In this document: positions 3,241 through 5,916 of the stretch, in pieces
Layout of the letters: the number at the start of each line of letters is the position of its first letter
Numbering within the stretch: position 1 is the stretch's first letter
Assembly (NCBI GenBank): GCA_902493145.1
Contig: CABUOA010000067.1
Location: forward strand, 1-5,916
DNA from: an uncultured Collinsella sp.
GTDB taxonomy: Bacteria; Actinomycetota; Coriobacteriia; Coriobacteriales; Coriobacteriaceae
Direction of reading: 5' to 3'
DNA: 5,916 bases
Notes under the pieces: model-generated
Seen by the model: the letters and a program-made list of their open reading frames with translations, nothing else
Database searches by the model: none
Told to the model about the DNA's origin: nothing
Program-made: the position numbers and the translations under genes

Positions 3241-5916
3241 CTACGAGAAGTCTGCAACCTGAGCAGTCAGCGCCGCCAGGATCTCCTTGAGCTCAGCTGC
3301 ACGGTCCCTCTTCTTCTGGACCACCGCAGGCGCGGCCTTGGCAACAAAGCCCTCATTAGCAAGGGTCTTCTCGCAGCCGGCGAGCTCCTTCTGCGCAGCG
3401 GCGATCTCCTTCTCCAGGCGCGCCTTCTCGGCCGAAAGATCAACCTTGCCCTCGAGCACCACAAAGACCTCGACACCGCTATCGACCACGGCGATGCTCG
3501 CAGCCGGCTTCTCGACGTCGGTACCCATGACCAGCGAAGCGGTGTTCGCCAGCGGCTCGATGGTCGAACGCAGGCTCTCGAGCTTCTCGATGTCCTCGGC
3601 GCCGGCGCGCACGACCACGTCGAGCTCGGCCTTGGGGCTCAAGCGATAACGCGAACGCGTGGCGCGAGCGGCAGACACGACGGTACGGCACAGCTCAAAC
3701 GCGCGCTCGGCGTCCTCGTCAACATACTTGTCGTAGTCGGCGGGCTCGGGCCACTTGGCGATCATGAGCGCCTCGGCGCGGTTCACGTTGCCCTCGGCGT
3801 CCAGGTCGAGCACGCTCGCCGGCATGTTGTCCCAGATCTCCTCGGTAACAAACGGCATGAGCGGGTGCATCAGGCGAATGGAGGTGTCGAGCACAAAGAT
3901 CAGGTTGCGCTGCGCCTGCAGACGACCCTCGCCCTTCAGGCGGGCCTTGGTGACCTCGACGTACCAGTCGCAGACCTCGTTCCAGAAGAACTGCTGCACG
4001 CCGCGGGCCATGTCGCCAAAGGTGTAGTTCTCGATGCCCTCGGTGACCATCTTCACGGCCTTGGCCAGGCGGCTGAACATCCAGGCGTCGGCCGGCGTCT
4101 CCACGACGGGCTCGCCGGGCGTATAGCCCTCCATGTTCATAAGCAAAAAGCGGCTGGCGTTCCAGATCTTGGTCACAAACGACTTGGCCTGGTCGGTGCG
4201 CGGGCTGTCGATGAGCTTCTTGGTCTTCTTATCGATGTTCGCGTCGAACTTAACATCCTGGTTGTTGGTGCACAGCGTCAGCAGGTTGTAACGCATGGCG
4301 TCGGCACCGTACATGCCAATGAGGTCCATGGGGTCAACGCCGTTACCCTTGGACTTGGACATGCGGCTGCCGTCCTTGGCCAGGATCGTCGGGTAGATGA
4401 CGACGTCCTTAAACGGCACCTCGTCCAGGAAGTACAGCGAGCTCATGACCATGCGGGCGACCCACAGCGCGATGATGTCGCGCGCGGTGACGAGCGCCGT
4501 CGTGGGGTGATGGCCCTCGAGCAGCTCCGGCTTTTGCGGCCAGCCCTGCGTGGCGAAGGTCCACAGCTGCGAGCTGAACCAGGTGTCCAGCACGTTCTCG
4601 TCCTGATGCACGTGATGGCCGCCGCACTTGGGGCACACGTCGGTGTCCTCGGTCAGGGCGTCCTCCCAGCCGCAGTCCTCGCAGTAGAACACGGGAATGC
4701 GGTGACCCCACCACAGCTGGCGGCTGATGCACCAGTCCTTGAGGTTCTCCATCCAGGTGGTGTAGGTCTGCGTCCAGCGCGCGGGGTGGAAGGTGACCTT
4801 ACCGGAGTTGACGGCGTCGAGCGCCGGCCCCTTGAGCTTGTCGACGGCCACAAACCACTGCTCGGACAGCCACGGCTCCAGGGCGGAGTCGCAACGGTAG
4901 CAGTGCATGACGGAGTGGTCGAGCTCTTCGACGTGGTCGAGCAGATCGTGCTCCTCGAACCACTTGATAACGGCTTCGCGGCACTCGTCGCGGTTCATGC
5001 CAGTGAACTCGCCATAGCCCTCGACGACCACCGCGTGCTCGTCGAAAATGTTGATCTGCGGCAGGTCGTGGGCCTGACCCATGGCGTAGTCGTTGGGGTC
5101 GTGAGCCGGGGTGACCTTAACGAAGCCGGAGCCAAAGTTGGCATCAACGTGCCAATCCTCAAAGATGGGGATCTCGCGGTTGACGATCGGCAGCATGACG
5201 GTCTTGCCCACGAAGGCGGCCTTCTCGGGGTCCTTCGGGGAGACGGCGACGCCCGTGTCGCCGAGCATGGTCTCGGGGCGCGTGGTGGCGACGACGATGT
5301 AGTCCTGGCCGTTAACCGGCTCGGTCAGCGGGTAGCGCAGGTGCCACAGGTGGCCCTTCTCGTCCTTATACTCGGCCTCGTCGTCCGAGATGGCGGTGGT
5401 GCAGTTGGGGCACCAGTTGACGATGCGCTTGCCACGGTAGATCAGGCCGTCATGGTACCAGTCGCAGAAGACCTTACGCACAGCCTGGGCGTAATCCTCG
5501 TCCATGGTGAAGCGCTCGTTGTCGAAGTCGACGGAGCAGCCCATGCGCTTGATCTGCTCGACGATGATGCCGCCGTACTCGTGGGTCCAGTCCCAACAGG
5601 CGTCGACAAACTTATCGCGGCCAATCTCCAGGCGGCTGATGCCCTCGCTCTTGAGCTTCTTGTCGACCTTAGTCTGCGTGGCAATACCGGCGTGGTCGGT
5701 GCCCAGCACCCAGCGCGTGGACTTGCCGCGCATGCGAGCCATACGGACGATGGCGTCCTGGATGGAGTCGTCGGTAGCGTGGCCCATGTGGAGCTTGCCG
5801 GTCACGTTGGGAGGCGGAATGGTGACGGTGCAGTCGCCCACGCCCTCACGGCGCTTGTAGTAGCCGCCGTCGAGCCACTTCTGCAGGATCGCCGGCTCGT
5901 TGGTCGACGGATCGTA
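3241..5916 (-). CDS. valS: Valyl-tRNA synthetase, N-terminus cut off by the window edge
   Basis: Class I synthetase charging tRNA-Val in the cytoplasm, with an editing domain that removes mischarged threonine. The frame is open to the right edge, giving 891 visible residues (numbered from the codon at 5916-5914); the start is beyond the window and probably only a few residues are missing. The GTG at 5841-5839 is an internal valine, not a start. Visible: PPPNVTGKLHMGH with HMGH at 43-46 (HIGH motif), GTDHAGIATQ at 72-81, the editing-domain TTRPETMLGDTG at 211-222, KVTPAHDPND at 267-276, CISRQLWWGH at 396-405, WFSSQLW at 446-452 and RMSKS (KMSKS loop) at 518-522. Cys pairs CPNC (169-172), CYRC (339-342), CEDC (412-415) and CPKC (428-431) suggest zinc sites. 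The anticodon-binding domain includes NEVCDWYVE (646-654). The last 65 or so residues form the charged C-terminal coiled-coil arm typical of ValS. It ends with TAG at 3243-3241. Any T-box leader would lie outside the window. Confidence 0.98.
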   Translation of the reverse strand, partial: YDPSTNEPAILQKWLDGGYYKRREGVGDCTVTIPPPNVTGKLHMGHATDDSIQDAIVRMARMRGKSTRWVLGTDHAGIATQTKVDKKLKSEGISRLEIGRDKFVDACWDWTHEYGGIIVEQIKRMGCSVDFDNERFTMDEDYAQAVRKVFCDWYHDGLIYRGKRIVNWCPNCTTAISDDEAEYKDEKGHLWHLRYPLTEPVNGQDYIVVATTRPETMLGDTGVAVSPKDPEKAAFVGKTVMLPIVNREIPIFEDWHVDANFGSGFVKVTPAHDPNDYAMGQAHDLPQINIFDEHAVVVEGYGEFTGMNRDECREAVIKWFEEHDLLDHVEELDHSVMHCYRCDSALEPWLSEQWFVAVDKLKGPALDAVNSGKVTFHPARWTQTYTTWMENLKDWCISRQLWWGHRIPVFYCEDCGWEDALTEDTDVCPKCGGHHVHQDENVLDTWFSSQLWTFATQGWPQKPELLEGHHPTTALVTARDIIALWVARMVMSSLYFLDEVPFKDVVIYPTILAKDGSRMSKSKGNGVDPMDLIGMYGADAMRYNLLTLCTNNQDVKFDANIDKKTKKLIDSPRTDQAKSFVTKIWNASRFLLMNMEGYTPGEPVVETPADAWMFSRLAKAVKMVTEGIENYTFGDMARGVQQFFWNEVCDWYVEVTKARLKGEGRLQAQRNLIFVLDTSIRLMHPLMPFVTEEIWDNMPASVLDLDAEGNVNRAEALMIAKWPEPADYDKYVDEDAERAFELCRTVVSAARATRSRYRLSPKAELDVVVRAGAEDIEKLESLRSTIEPLANTASLVMGTDVEKPAASIAVVDSGVEVFVVLEGKVDLSAEKARLEKEIAAAQKELAGCEKTLANEGFVAKAAPAVVQKKRDRAAELKEILAALTAQVADFS

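Noticed and set aside
5839..5841. GTG at 5841 as the ValS start
   Set aside because: The same frame continues to 5916 with a typical ValS N-terminal sequence (EPAILQKWLDGGYYKR), so the GTG is an internal valine.
1..5916. CRISPR array, tRNA, rRNA, transposase, toxin-antitoxin, defence or secondary-metabolite genes
   Set aside because: No regularly spaced repeat series, no cloverleaf or conserved rRNA stretch, and no frame with matching motifs was seen on either strand. The window holds three ordinary genes and intergenic repeats.

Overview
The window is ordinary G+C-rich bacterial chromosome holding three housekeeping-type genes and two unusually structured intergenic gaps. Codon usage rich in GGC, GCC, CTG and GAG, together with protein sequences of an actinobacterial flavour, suggests a Coriobacteriia-type actinobacterium; something like Collinsella is my best guess. 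This is inference from style, not a database match.

Layout, left to right. Positions 1-178 are upstream sequence with one copy of a short GC-rich repeat (99-131), followed by a plausible promoter and a good ribosome binding site. A plus-strand gene at 179-1267 encodes an M24-family metallopeptidase (Xaa-Pro peptidase type) with all five metal ligands intact. The gap 1268-1616 lies between convergent genes and is built almost entirely of four successive inverted repeats: a 13-bp perfect hairpin, a 162-bp long imperfect palindrome, a second copy of the short repeat, and a 10+10-bp hairpin just past folC. A minus-strand gene at 1617-2960 encodes folC (dihydrofolate/folylpolyglutamate synthase). 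The gap 2961-3240 lies upstream of folC and downstream of valS. It holds a terminator-like hairpin with a U-tract only 22 nt before the folC start, a small hairpin, and a nested palindromic element of about 100 bp. A minus-strand gene from 3241 to the right edge encodes valS (valyl-tRNA synthetase), missing only its extreme N-terminus.

How the genes relate: valS and folC share strand and order, an arrangement also common in Firmicutes, but here they are separated by 280 bp of structured DNA. If the hairpin at 2983-3014 terminates transcription, it either uncouples folC from valS or acts as an attenuator in the folC leader, because almost no room remains for a promoter between it and folC. The M24 peptidase is a separate, convergent transcription unit. 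I see no defence system, mobile-element gene, CRISPR array, tRNA or rRNA. The interest lies in the repeats and hairpins between the genes, several of which pair better as minus-strand RNA because of G-U wobbles.
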